Assembly: GCA_015075725.1 (NCBI GenBank)
Contig: JABTTV010000001.1
Location: 1,922,001-1,986,000 of the forward strand
Source of the DNA: Anaerolineales bacterium
GTDB lineage: Bacteria; Chloroflexota; Anaerolineae; Anaerolineales; Villigracilaceae
Length of the DNA: 64,000 bases
Direction: 5' to 3'
Shown: positions 45,092 through 53,254 of the stretch, piece by piece
Numbering within the stretch: the stretch's first letter is position 1
Layout of the letters: every line of letters begins with the position of its first letter
Position numbers and translations under genes: made by a program
Notes under the pieces: generated by a model
The model's input: the letters and a program-made list of their open reading frames with translations, nothing else
Told to the model about the DNA's origin: nothing
Databases searched by the model: none

Positions 45092-46528
45092 CTAATCCTG
45101 CTTGACCTTTAATCCTTCCACGCCGTAATACCTTGCAGCGCAGTTATATTCGTAATCCGTCCAGCCAATGCCGCTCGAACGGAACATGTCGCGGGTGTTG
45201 ATGTCAGCCGTGTCGATGGCGGGAACTTCGATCAACAGATTTCCCTTTTCTTTTTCAGAGCGGATGGTCGCATCGCGTTCATCCCAGATTGCCGCGCGGT
45301 AAATGAACCCGGGCAGTTCCGCATAAACGGATGCCATGCTTCGCACTGTATACGCCAAACCGAGCAATAGAACGATGATCGAAGCAAAGTGCAGCCAGTC
45401 TGATTTGAACTTCTCCGCCGTCCAGGCGCCGCTGACCCATGCCATGAAGCCGAGTCCGGCCAGCAGGGTAAAACGAGCCAGTGATTTCCCTCGCGGGTCG
45501 GGCGGCGTGGAGTAGAAATAAGCGGACGGCGTATGCATGGCAATGATGAGGAGGACGGTTATGAAAACCGAGACTGCCAGGAGAATCAGAAGCCGTTTGA
45601 ACGTCAACGGCGGGAATACTGACTGCTGAGTGATGATCGACAGGCTGAAGGCAAAGACCAGGAAGATCGCATGGGGAATGGGAAGGGTTCTCAGGGAAAG
45701 ACCGATGAAGGCAAGAGAATTCGATACCGCTTTGAATGGCACATCCATCAGGCTGGAACGGACGACGCCCATTTCAGAGATGCGAACATTGGAAGGAGAG
45801 ACGATCAATGCGGCCATCCCCAACAGGAGGAAGAGCCAGACAATGAACGTGGGTTTGAGGATCAAATCCGCCCATGGTTTCCCATTCCGTCTGGCAAGCC
45901 AAAGACCGAAGAGGATGATCGAGGTGGCAGTGACCAGCAAAGTCGCGCTCATTTCGCCAAGACCTGCCGTTAGAAAAGCAAAAGGCGCAATGACGTAATT
46001 GACCCAGCCCGACTTGCGAATCAACTGGCTGGTGACCAACCCCATGAGAAATAGCCAGAAAATGACCGCAGTGCTGTAAGGTAAAACCCCCGAACGCCAA
46101 TATAGAATTTGAAATCGTTGGGGAGAGATGTAGAGGTTGAAATAGAGAAGGAAGGCGGATGCCAGCAGGATCGTCCAAAACGATATGGACGTCTGGCGCG
46201 TGATGTTATAAAGTACCCAGGTGATTCCTATTAACCAAAGGATTATCGTTATTGGTCCGTAGAGCTGCGTGCCGAAAACGCCCAGGGTATTTTCGGTCAA
46301 TGTGGAGAGAAAGGTCAGCGAATATCGGTTGGGGGAATAACCCGTCCCTTCGAAGCCGAAATATTGCAATGTCGCGCCGATGGTGCCGAGTTGGCGCGCG
46401 TCTGCGCTGTAGCACCAATCATCCGCCCAATAGCGGTTATAAATGCCAAGATAGGCGAGCAGGACAAGCCCGGCAAGGAATACGATGTTGCCCAAATTTA
46501 CTGCATAGAAAGATGTACGTTTGTTCAT
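45092..46528 (-). CDS. DUF6056-type polytopic membrane protein
   Basis: A 478-residue protein with about ten to twelve membrane helices. The first large outside loop has the acidic motif NRYWADDWCYSADARQL, typical of GT-C-like glycosyltransferase folds, where Asp residues after helix 1 are catalytic. That resemblance is inference; the family itself is uncharacterised as far as I know. First gene listed of a minus-strand run; the DUF92 gene lies 12 bp upstream, suggesting co-transcription. Confidence 0.78.
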   Translation of the reverse strand: MNKRTSFYAVNLGNIVFLAGLVLLAYLGIYNRYWADDWCYSADARQLGTIGATLQYFGFEGTGYSPNRYSLTFLSTLTENTLGVFGTQLYGPITIILWLIGITWVLYNITRQTSISFWTILLASAFLLYFNLYISPQRFQILYWRSGVLPYSTAVIFWLFLMGLVTSQLIRKSGWVNYVIAPFAFLTAGLGEMSATLLVTATSIILFGLWLARRNGKPWADLILKPTFIVWLFLLLGMAALIVSPSNVRISEMGVVRSSLMDVPFKAVSNSLAFIGLSLRTLPIPHAIFLVFAFSLSIITQQSVFPPLTFKRLLILLAVSVFITVLLIIAMHTPSAYFYSTPPDPRGKSLARFTLLAGLGFMAWVSGAWTAEKFKSDWLHFASIIVLLLGLAYTVRSMASVYAELPGFIYRAAIWDERDATIRSEKEKGNLLIEVPAIDTADINTRDMFRSSGIGWTDYEYNCAARYYGVEGLKVKQD

Positions 46529-46540
46529 CGAATCAATCCC

Positions 46541-47338
46541 TTATGGATTTAGCGCAGCGAAAACGAGCAATGCCATCGTCAGCCCGAACATGCTGCACGA
46601 AAAGTTTACCAGGTCATTGTTCAACCACTTCCAGCCGCGGATATGTACCGTCTCCGTCCCGCAGGTATGGAGCGGATGCTTCTCGGTTTCCTTTTGGTCT
46701 TTAGGGCAGTAATACATGGCTTGGACGGTCCCGCCGAGAAGGGAGTCGAAAAGAGAACCCGTCAACCCTGAGAAAGCGACCAACAGAAACAAAGACCAGT
46801 TATCGGTTAGGTAGGAAGCGAGAAAGGCGATCAGCGACGAACCTGCTAGCGAGGCAAGAGTTCCGACCAAAGAGATTCCGCCTGAGGTGCCTTTTTCAAC
46901 GATTTTGGATAAGTTTGTGATCATGCGCGGAGGGGTTGGATTCAATACGCCGAGTTCGGTCGCCCACGTGTCGGCGTTGACGGCGGCGAGCGCAGAAGAA
47001 AAGCCGATCCAGACCCAAATCTCGTTCGGAAAAAAGAAATGCAGGGCGGCGAAGAACGCGGCGGCACCGCCGTTGCCGAAAACCTGCCCCGCGTCGCGTT
47101 CATGACCTTTGGAGAATTTTTCATCGAGCCCTGCCTTGCGTTTTTTGAAGGCGCGGCTCAGCCCGGACGAAGTGATGAAGAAGGTGAGCAGGAGGACAGC
47201 CCATTTCCAACCGCCGATTCCAAAAATGATCGTGCCGGTGATCGCCGCCGCAATCGCCCCCATTGGATTGAGGCTGCGGGCTTTGTATGCGAGAAAAGCG
47301 ATGCCGATGGCGGGAATGAAGCCGAGGATGAGTTGCAT
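46541..47338 (-). CDS. DUF92 family membrane protein
   Basis: A 265-residue, six- to seven-helix membrane protein of the DUF92/TIGR00297 family: FGIGGWKWAVLLLTFFITSSGLSRAFKKRK, FSSALAAVNADTWATELGVLNP and SSGGISLVGTLASLAGS-type segments are diagnostic. Plant and algal members (VTE6) act as prenyl-phosphate kinases; bacterial function is open. A short CPKDQKETEKHPLHTCGT stretch suggests a metal site. Upstream of the DUF6056 gene and downstream of a membrane PH-like gene. Confidence 0.85.
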   Translation of the reverse strand: MQLILGFIPAIGIAFLAYKARSLNPMGAIAAAITGTIIFGIGGWKWAVLLLTFFITSSGLSRAFKKRKAGLDEKFSKGHERDAGQVFGNGGAAAFFAALHFFFPNEIWVWIGFSSALAAVNADTWATELGVLNPTPPRMITNLSKIVEKGTSGGISLVGTLASLAGSSLIAFLASYLTDNWSLFLLVAFSGLTGSLFDSLLGGTVQAMYYCPKDQKETEKHPLHTCGTETVHIRGWKWLNNDLVNFSCSMFGLTMALLVFAALNP

Positions 47339-47385
47339 AATGGTTGAAGGTTGATTTTTGATTTGAAATCTTCAATCCGTCACTT
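47339..47385. repeat. TTGAAGG-type microrepeat stretch
   Basis: GGTTGAAGGTTGATTTTTGATTTGAAATCTTCAATC-like low-complexity spacer between the DUF92 and PH-like genes, made of short degenerate TTGA words. Similar words occur at 57199-57252 and 58686-58761. Confidence 0.4.
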
Positions 47386-48294
47386 TTACACAGGCGTCGT
47401 GACGACGAACAGAACAGCAAGTAAAAACAACAGGCTGCTCAGCGTACTCGAACCCCAAACGATGAAAGAAAGCGTGCGTTCGCGTTCCCGGCGATAGAAA
47501 TACAGTCCGGCGATCCAGCCTGCCACGGCAAGCAGGAGGCTTGCCACCGGTAGGATCAACAGTTGGGAAGAGGGAACGATCTCGAGCGCGCCGCCTGAAC
47601 CCTGCAGATCGATCGCCACTTGCGGCGTGGAAGGAATGATGATGCTTGCCCAAATGAAGAGACCGATGTTCAGAAAAAGCGCGGAGAGCCACAAATATCG
47701 CGCCAGCCCGCTTTCCCATGCCTGTGAGACGATGAAGGACGGATACACCGATATTGCATCGCTGGATGCAAGACTTCCCAATTCTGTAGCTCGCGCAAAG
47801 GTTTGAGCCAGCCCGGCGGGATTATCCGGTGAGATGGCGAAGATGCGTTTTGCCGTTGCCACGAGCAGAAGTTTTTTCATGTCGGACGCGATAAATTCCA
47901 CGACACCCAGGTCAGGGTGGCGCCGCAGACCAAGCAAGGCACCGGGAAGCGGAAGAGGGGGCAGGCTGAGGGGTTTGGTGAGGTCCCCGACAGGACGAAT
48001 CCACTCGATATCGTTGAGCGGAATATCTTCGACTCGTAATCCCCAGTGGATGGCGAGGCTGTCGCGGTCGATCGTATACCCGGCGCGATAGAGCGCGAAG
48101 ATTCGATAGGCGAAAAAGGGAATGGGGGCAAAGGCCGCCAAAGAGACCAAGAGCCAGGTGAGAAAGCTGAGTCCCACATCGGCGGAGGATAGTTGAAGGA
48201 ATCCAACGACGACCATGCTCGTCAGGACAAACAGGATGATGCCGTGAATGAGCAATCCGCGTTGTTTGGGCGGGGGAAAGAAACCGGTGTTCAT
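47386..48294 (-). CDS. membrane protein with a bacterial PH-like domain
   Basis: A 302-residue membrane protein. Two helices near the N-terminus (GIILFVLTSMVVVGFLQLS and LTWLLVSLAAFAPIPFFAY) precede a PH-like region (YTIDRDSLAIHWGLRVEDIPLNDIEWIRPVGD and KKLLLVATAKRIFAISPDNPAGL). Two further helices lie near the C-terminus (LSALFLNIGLFIWASIII and LLLAVAGWIAGLYFY). Function unknown. Confidence 0.75.
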   Translation of the reverse strand: MNTGFFPPPKQRGLLIHGIILFVLTSMVVVGFLQLSSADVGLSFLTWLLVSLAAFAPIPFFAYRIFALYRAGYTIDRDSLAIHWGLRVEDIPLNDIEWIRPVGDLTKPLSLPPLPLPGALLGLRRHPDLGVVEFIASDMKKLLLVATAKRIFAISPDNPAGLAQTFARATELGSLASSDAISVYPSFIVSQAWESGLARYLWLSALFLNIGLFIWASIIIPSTPQVAIDLQGSGGALEIVPSSQLLILPVASLLLAVAGWIAGLYFYRRERERTLSFIVWGSSTLSSLLFLLAVLFVVTTPV

Positions 48295-48454
48295 GAAAAG
48301 ATTAGAGACTATTTCTTAAAGAATTTTATAACCACAGATGAATGCATATAAACACGGATTCTTGATGAAAAAAGCCTCATGAATGCCCTTGAATCCCCTT
48401 GAATCCTTATATCTGTATTTATCTTTGGTGAATTGGACATCAAGAAACACTCTC

Positions 48455-49651
48455 TCAGGCAAGGAGCGTTGTTACGCGGTCGGTCAATTCGTTTAATGGG
48501 ACCGCCGTATTCTCTTTTTCTTTGCGCGGCTTCAATTCTACCATTCCGTTCTGAAGCCCCTTTTCTCCAACCGTGACGCGGATGGGACAACCGATCAAAT
48601 CCGCGTCGTTGAATTTGACCCCGGCGCGTTCATCGCGGTCGTCGAATAAAACTGAGATCCCTGCGTTTTGCAATGCGTTATGGATTTCTTCAGTTTTGGA
48701 CTTTGTATCCAGCATCCTGCCGGGGACGTGCATCAGGTACACGTCAAAGGGCGAGGCGGAATGAGGCAGGGTCAAGCCTTTTTCGTCGTGATGGGTCTCA
48801 GAGATGGCGAGCAGGATGTTTGTAAATTCGATCTTTCCTTTCGATGCCAGCAAAACAGCAGATCGAACTTCGAGCGGATTTCCGCAATTCGGGCATCCAT
48901 CACCCGCCTTTGCCTGCACCACATCCGCGATGATCTCGGCTGAATAATCGCGCAGATAATTCGTATTGAGCAGGTGATATCCTTCCTCGTTCGCGCCTGC
49001 CACGAGGTTTTGCGATTCGGGAATGAGATCATCCACGATGATGAGCGCATCTTTCAACCCGACCGGCGATGCATACCCCGCCGCTGCGCCGGACCTTGAA
49101 ATTGTCTCCGCATCTGCAAGCTGGATCTCGCCGAGGATTTCCTCCAGTTTTGCATCGCTCAACTGCATGTCTCCGCGTATGGCGACAAAGACGAATTTTC
49201 CATCTGCTTTGCGTGTAAACATCATTGCCTTGGCGGTCTTTTCCTTTGGGATGTTCAACAGGCTCGCCAGTGCTTCGATGGTATCGCAATCCGGCGTGGA
49301 TATTTTCTCCAGGGGGAGTTCCGCTTCGCGGGGCATGGGAATCTTTTTGAATTTTGCAATTCGAAGCGGATCGACATAATCACATGCCGGGCATTGGGCA
49401 ACCTCGATGGTGCCGGTCGAAAGCGGAAAATAAACGCCTCTTTCGCTTTTCAATATTTTCAAGCCAGCCTTGCTCCAAAAAGACGGGTCTTTCCAGAGCA
49501 TCTCAAGCCGATTGGTCATTTGTACGCCCAGCGGCAGGAGTTGATTCTCGCGGGTCAAATATCCCGCGCGGACGAGCCAGCCCCACCCCGGAGTGCGGGC
49601 GTTGTTGGGGAATTCACGCTGGGTTTGGATTTTCAAATCAGTGTATTTCAT
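48455..49651 (-). CDS. prolyl-tRNA-synthetase-like protein lacking the catalytic core
   Basis: A 398-residue ProRS paralogue. The first 60 residues resemble the ProRS N-terminus (LVRAGYLTRENQLLPLGVQ), then the chain jumps to CPACDYVDPLRIAK, skipping the segment with class II motifs 1 and 2. The YbaK-like INS editing domain is complete (EALASLLNIPKEKTAKAMMF, GAAAGYASPVGLKDA, LVAGANEEGYHLLNTN, CPNCGNPLEVR). The motif 3 block with GxGxGR is replaced by KGKIEFTNILLAISETHHD. The anticodon-binding domain is intact (DDRDERAGVKFNDADLIGCPIRVTVG). It cannot aminoacylate by these criteria; trans-editing of mischarged tRNA-Pro is inferred. Ribosome site GGAAGGGGACC. Confidence 0.88.
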   Translation of the reverse strand: MKYTDLKIQTQREFPNNARTPGWGWLVRAGYLTRENQLLPLGVQMTNRLEMLWKDPSFWSKAGLKILKSERGVYFPLSTGTIEVAQCPACDYVDPLRIAKFKKIPMPREAELPLEKISTPDCDTIEALASLLNIPKEKTAKAMMFTRKADGKFVFVAIRGDMQLSDAKLEEILGEIQLADAETISRSGAAAGYASPVGLKDALIIVDDLIPESQNLVAGANEEGYHLLNTNYLRDYSAEIIADVVQAKAGDGCPNCGNPLEVRSAVLLASKGKIEFTNILLAISETHHDEKGLTLPHSASPFDVYLMHVPGRMLDTKSKTEEIHNALQNAGISVLFDDRDERAGVKFNDADLIGCPIRVTVGEKGLQNGMVELKPRKEKENTAVPLNELTDRVTTLLA

Positions 49652-49747
49652 ATTCGAGGTCCCCTTCCAGATATTTTCTCGCGGAAATCACGGCTGCTAC
49701 AAAACTTAATCGCTTATTCTTATTCTTTAGCGGTTCTGCGGAACAAG

Positions 49748-50266
49748 TCAGGCTTTCTTCTTCCGCGCCACTTTTTGGGTGGATTCGGGGACGGACACCG
49801 GTTCAGGGATTCGAAGCGGGGTCTGCGCAATCACTTCGGCCTGGGCGGCTTCTGACGGTGTGGCTTCGGGCGTCGGTTCGAGATTGAGATCGACCGATTC
49901 CTCCATTCGAATCTGCCCGCGCAGGAAAGCGCCTTCCTCGGTGACAAAAGCGGTGGTGATCACATCGCCCCACACGCGTCCTGTGGCGCGAATTTCCAAT
50001 TTCTGGGTGGTGATATTTCCGCGTACCGCGCCCGCCACAATGACCGAGTTGGCGCGCACGTTCTGGCAGGTCACGCGACCCGTCTCGCCGACGACAAGCA
50101 TGCCGCGCAAGGCGATCTCGCCTTCGAATGCGCCTTCCACCCGTACGCCGCCGGAACCGTTGATCGAGCCGTGCCAGATCACGCCCGAACCAAGGACGGA
50201 AGTGATCCGCTCCACAGCTTGGACGGGTTGAGCGGTCTCTGCGGGGGTGGCGTTGCGTTTGAACAT
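49748..50266 (-). CDS. bactofilin
   Basis: A 172-residue polymer-forming cytoskeletal protein. The beta-helical DUF583 core runs from about residue 22 to 125 (GSGVIWHGSINGSGGVRVEGAFEGEI, GETGRVTCQNVRANSVIVAGAVRGNI, LEIRATGRVWGDV) with the conserved hydrophobic ladder. Flexible N- and C-terminal arms, the last one Pro/Glu-rich with a KKKA end, are typical. Bactofilins position wall enzymes and shape cells. The -10 box ends six bases before the ATG. Confidence 0.92.
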   Translation of the reverse strand: MFKRNATPAETAQPVQAVERITSVLGSGVIWHGSINGSGGVRVEGAFEGEIALRGMLVVGETGRVTCQNVRANSVIVAGAVRGNITTQKLEIRATGRVWGDVITTAFVTEEGAFLRGQIRMEESVDLNLEPTPEATPSEAAQAEVIAQTPLRIPEPVSVPESTQKVARKKKA

Positions 50267-50272
50267 AAAGTA

Positions 50273-50278
50273 ATTTTA
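50273..50278 (-). promoter_or_regulatory. -10 box immediately before the bactofilin gene
   Basis: On the minus strand GGG-TAAAAT, then TACTTT and the ATG. Confidence 0.6.
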
Positions 50279-50292
50279 CCCTAAAAGAAAAT

Positions 50293-50317
50293 GGCGTTGA
50301 CCTCATCAATCAACGCC
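50293..50317 (-). terminator. terminator of fabI
   Basis: GGCGTTGA and TCAACGCC pair around a 9-nt loop; on the minus strand ATTTTCTTTT follows. Confidence 0.75.
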
Positions 50318-50348
50318 CATTTCATTACTCTACTCTGTTGCTCAACGG

Positions 50349-51149
50349 TTACTCGCTCTTTTCATCCCGTTTCACCATCTGGACGCCCATAATGTTGAAG
50401 CCAGAATCCACGTACAGCACTTCGCCGGTAATGCGCTTCGAAAGGTCGCTGGCAAGGAAAACCGCCGCATCGCCCACGTCGTCGATGGTCACGTTCTCCT
50501 GCATGGGGGACATTTCTGCAAAGTGTTTGTACATGTCGCGGAAGCCGCCCACGCCCGCCGCTGCTAGGGTGCGGATCGCTCCGGCAGAAATCGCGTTGAC
50601 GCGAATCTTCCTCGGTCCCAGATCGTAAGCCAGGTACCTTGTCGAAGATTCCAGCGCCGCCTTGGCAACGCCCATCACGTTGTAATGGGGGGCGACCTTC
50701 ACGGCGCCCGAACCGTAAGTCAGGCACATGACCGAACCGCCGTCGTTCATGATGGGCAGGAAGGCGTTCGTCAACACCACGAACGAAAAGACGGAAATAT
50801 CCATCGCATTCTTGAATCCTTCCCGGCTGGTTTGATGATACGGCTTGCTTAACTCGTCGCGCCCCGCAAAAGCTATCGAGTGGACCAGGATATCGATCTT
50901 GCCAAAGTGTTTCGCCGCGCTCTCGGCAGTCGCCGCAATGTGTTCGTCCTTCGTCACATCGCATTCTTCGACCCACTTGCATCCGATCTTTTCCGCAAGT
51001 GGTCTTACGCGCCGTTCGAGCGCCTCGCCTGCGTAACTAATGCCGATGTTCGCGCCTTCACGATGAAAGGCTTGTGTTATGCCCCAGGCGATGGATTTGT
51101 CGTTCGCCAGACCAAAGACCAGGGCGTTCTTGCCGTCAAGTAAACCCAT
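50349..51149 (-). CDS. fabI: enoyl-[acyl-carrier-protein] reductase
   Basis: A 266-residue NADH-dependent reductase for the last step of fatty-acid elongation. The family motifs are GLANDKSIAWGITQAF, ILVHSIAFAGRDEL, the catalytic Tyr/Lys pair in LTYGSGAVKVAPHYNVMGVAKAALE and IRVNAISAGAIRTLAAAGV. It starts at 51149 with a GGAGTT ribosome site; the longer frame runs into an upstream AT-rich spacer. It stands alone and is a possible triclosan target. Confidence 0.95.
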   Translation of the reverse strand: MGLLDGKNALVFGLANDKSIAWGITQAFHREGANIGISYAGEALERRVRPLAEKIGCKWVEECDVTKDEHIAATAESAAKHFGKIDILVHSIAFAGRDELSKPYHQTSREGFKNAMDISVFSFVVLTNAFLPIMNDGGSVMCLTYGSGAVKVAPHYNVMGVAKAALESSTRYLAYDLGPRKIRVNAISAGAIRTLAAAGVGGFRDMYKHFAEMSPMQENVTIDDVGDAAVFLASDLSKRITGEVLYVDSGFNIMGVQMVKRDEKSE

Positions 51150-51235
51150 AACTCCTCCGAAAATGTTGCGCAGCAGACGTTCTCCCTGCACTGTCCGTCG
51201 AGGACAGGCTTACGCCCACGCGTTTTTGAACCTCG

Positions 51236-51814
51236 CTACGCCAAAGTTATCTTCCAATCTTTCACCAGAAACCGCCAGGGTTTGCTTAACCACGGCTCCG
51301 GTGTCTTATTTAACCCCACACGCGCGCCAATCGTCACGCATTTATCCGGGACGTAAACCCCCGCCTCGATCCATAGACTTGAGCCTGGATCCGTTAAATC
51401 GGCAAAGTTCTCGCCTCTGCCGATCCCCATCGCCTGAGTCAATTTGCCCGGACCATTTGTGTCCCGCCCCTGCCGCCGTTTCATCATCACTTCGATCCCC
51501 TCGACCGGCTGTATCGCGCGGATCAACACAGCCGCCGGATACCCCTCCTTCTCCGTGACGACGTTCAGCATCCAATGATTCCCATACGTGAAATAGACAT
51601 AAGCATGCCCCGGCGGACCGTACATTGGCGCGGTCCGTTTTGTCAGCCCGGCTTTGGCATGACAGGCAAGGTCTTCCTCACCGATGTACCCTTCGGTTTC
51701 GGTGATCAGACCCACCAGCTTTTTCCCGCGCGAAATCCGCACCAGCCGCGCGCCAAGCAATTCGCGCGCGATGGTCAGTGTGGGACGATTGTAGAATTTG
51801 CGGGGGAGAATCAT
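51236..51814 (-). CDS. mpg: DNA-3-methyladenine glycosylase (AAG type)
   Basis: A 192-residue base-excision repair enzyme removing alkylated purines. It matches the AAG/MPG fold: FYNRPTLTIARELLGARLV, ITETEGYIGEEDLACHA with the catalytic Glu, MYGPPGHAYVYFTYGNHWMLNVV and AVLIRAIQPVEG. No partner gene. Ribosome site is weak. Confidence 0.93.
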   Translation of the reverse strand: MILPRKFYNRPTLTIARELLGARLVRISRGKKLVGLITETEGYIGEEDLACHAKAGLTKRTAPMYGPPGHAYVYFTYGNHWMLNVVTEKEGYPAAVLIRAIQPVEGIEVMMKRRQGRDTNGPGKLTQAMGIGRGENFADLTDPGSSLWIEAGVYVPDKCVTIGARVGLNKTPEPWLSKPWRFLVKDWKITLA

Positions 51815-51860
51815 TTTGCCTAAAGGTTAGAACGTCCGCACCTGAGAACCTCCATAAGAA

Positions 51861-52784
51861 CTACTTAAACCTTGGGTCGCGCTGAAGGGTCAACCTCAAT
51901 CCATCTTCCAACTGGATGGACGGGGTGAAGCGCAGTTTTTCCTTTGCGAGAGTCAGATCCGCTTTCATCCGGGAGACGCCACCAGAGGTTTGGGAGTTGT
52001 ACACGACATTGGCATTGCTATTGGTAACCATGAGCACGGAACGGATCAAAACCTTGATGGAGGTTTCCACACTCGAGCCAACGTTGATGACCAGCCCATT
52101 GATGTTGGGAGCGGTGGATGCTGCGACCATCGCGCTGATCACGTCGTCGACGTAGACATAATCGCGGGTCTGACTTCCGTCGCCATGCGCCACCAGGGTC
52201 CCGCCGCGAAGCGCTTGTTTCAGATAATGAAGAACCACGGGAGGATGAGAGGGCGGGAGATGTTGACCCGGTCCATAGGCGTTGAAGATCCGCAGGCTGA
52301 CGGTTTCGATGTTCCACAAATTGCCGATGGTGCGCACGTAATGTTCCGCCGAGATCTTGGAAACAGCATACGGCGAGCGTGGATTGGGAATGTCCGTTTC
52401 CTTCAAACTGCCGTCATTCATGTCGCCGTACACTGCGCCGGAGGAAGCGAGCACAACGCGCTTTACGCCGACATCGCGCATGGCTTCCATCAGCGCCACC
52501 GTCCCGCCGACGTTGACAGTGTTGTAATCGCGCGGGTAGAGGATCGATTCCTGGACGGAGACGCGAGCCGCGAGGTGATAGACCACATCCACATCCTGGA
52601 GTAAAGTCCACAGTTTGGGGCGGTCACTCACATCCCCGCGTGTGAAATGGACATCGGGAGAAAGCACCTTCGGGTCGCCGGTGGAAAGGTCATCCAACCC
52701 GCGGACTTGATGCCCCTCACGCGCGAGGTGATTGGCAAGCGAAGAGCCGAGGAAACCCGCGGCTCCAGTAATCAAAAAGTTCAT
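51861..52784 (-). CDS. NAD-dependent nucleotide-sugar epimerase/dehydratase
   Basis: A 307-residue short-chain-type extended Rossmann enzyme. The NAD motif is FLITGAAGFLGSSLANHLA, the catalytic YxxxK is SPYAVSKISAEHY, and the Ser/Thr of the triad lies in VLASSGAVYGD. It probably acts on UDP- or dTDP-sugars (for example UDP-glucose 4-epimerase type), feeding wall or exopolysaccharide synthesis. It is monocistronic with a -10 box nine bases before the ATG. Confidence 0.88.
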   Translation of the reverse strand: MNFLITGAAGFLGSSLANHLAREGHQVRGLDDLSTGDPKVLSPDVHFTRGDVSDRPKLWTLLQDVDVVYHLAARVSVQESILYPRDYNTVNVGGTVALMEAMRDVGVKRVVLASSGAVYGDMNDGSLKETDIPNPRSPYAVSKISAEHYVRTIGNLWNIETVSLRIFNAYGPGQHLPPSHPPVVLHYLKQALRGGTLVAHGDGSQTRDYVYVDDVISAMVAASTAPNINGLVINVGSSVETSIKVLIRSVLMVTNSNANVVYNSQTSGGVSRMKADLTLAKEKLRFTPSIQLEDGLRLTLQRDPRFK

Positions 52785-52793
52785 GGTAGAAGG

Positions 52794-52799
52794 ATTATA
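52794..52799 (-). promoter_or_regulatory. -10 box immediately before the epimerase gene
   Basis: On the minus strand TATAAT, nine bases, ATG; no ribosome site. Confidence 0.55.
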
Positions 52800-52825
52800 C
52801 TCTCAATATTGGTCGTCTTTTTTTA

Positions 52826-52854
52826 TTGACGTTTGCAAATTCGTGTGTTATTGT
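52826..52854 (+). promoter_or_regulatory. cold-shock gene promoter
   Basis: TTGACG (52826-52831), 17-bp spacer, TATTGT (52849-52854) with a TGT extension. Start near 52861, giving a long leader of about 130 nt. Confidence 0.65.
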
Positions 52855-52900
52855 TGGCGCCAGATAGGAAAACGGTAGTTACGTTGGTTTGAAGAACATC

Positions 52901-52934
52901 AACAGCCTGCGGTTTGACTGCGGGCTGTTTGTTT
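52901..52934 (+). promoter_or_regulatory. terminator-like hairpin in the cold-shock leader
   Basis: AACAGCCTGC pairs with GCGGGCTGTT (one G-U) around a 9-nt loop, followed by TTTGTTTT. It may act as an attenuator or temperature-responsive leader element. Confidence 0.6.
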
Positions 52935-52993
52935 TGACCTCCGATGGAACAAACAGATTTACCTATACATCTCAATTGCCATAGGAGGCAAAA

Positions 52994-53206
52994 ATGTCTG
53001 ACAGAATTATTGGAACTGTGAAGTGGTTCAACGGCGATAAGGGCTACGGCTTCATCGAACGTGAAGGCGGAGCGGACGTGTTCGTTCACTTCTCCGCCAT
53101 CCAGGGTGATGGATACCGCAATCTGACCGAAGGTCAGAAAGTGGAATTCGTAGTCGAGAAGGGCCCGAAGGGTCCGCAAGCCAGCAACGTCACAGTTCTG
53201 AGCTAA
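52994..53206 (+). CDS. csp: cold-shock protein
   Basis: A 70-residue OB-fold RNA chaperone with both RNP motifs (GYGFIERE and VFVHFSAIQ) and the aromatic surface [10 protein letters not shown]. Ribosome site ATAGGAGG. Expressed from a promoter with a 130-nt leader that contains a terminator-like hairpin, and separated by a bidirectional terminator from a convergent DEAD-box helicase gene, a pairing that fits RNA remodelling at low temperature. Confidence 0.96.
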   Translation: MSDRIIGTVKWFNGDKGYGFIEREGGADVFVHFSAIQGDGYRNLTEGQKVEFVVEKGPKGPQASNVTVLS

Positions 53207-53210
53207 GTAG

Positions 53211-53249
53211 ACAAAAAAGAGCCCCGCGAATATCGCGGGGCTCTTTTTG
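53211..53249. terminator. bidirectional terminator between csp and the helicase gene
   Basis: GAGCCCCGCGA and TCGCGGGGCTC pair around ATA, flanked by an A-run and a T-run. Confidence 0.9.
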
Positions 53250-53254
53250 ATTAA

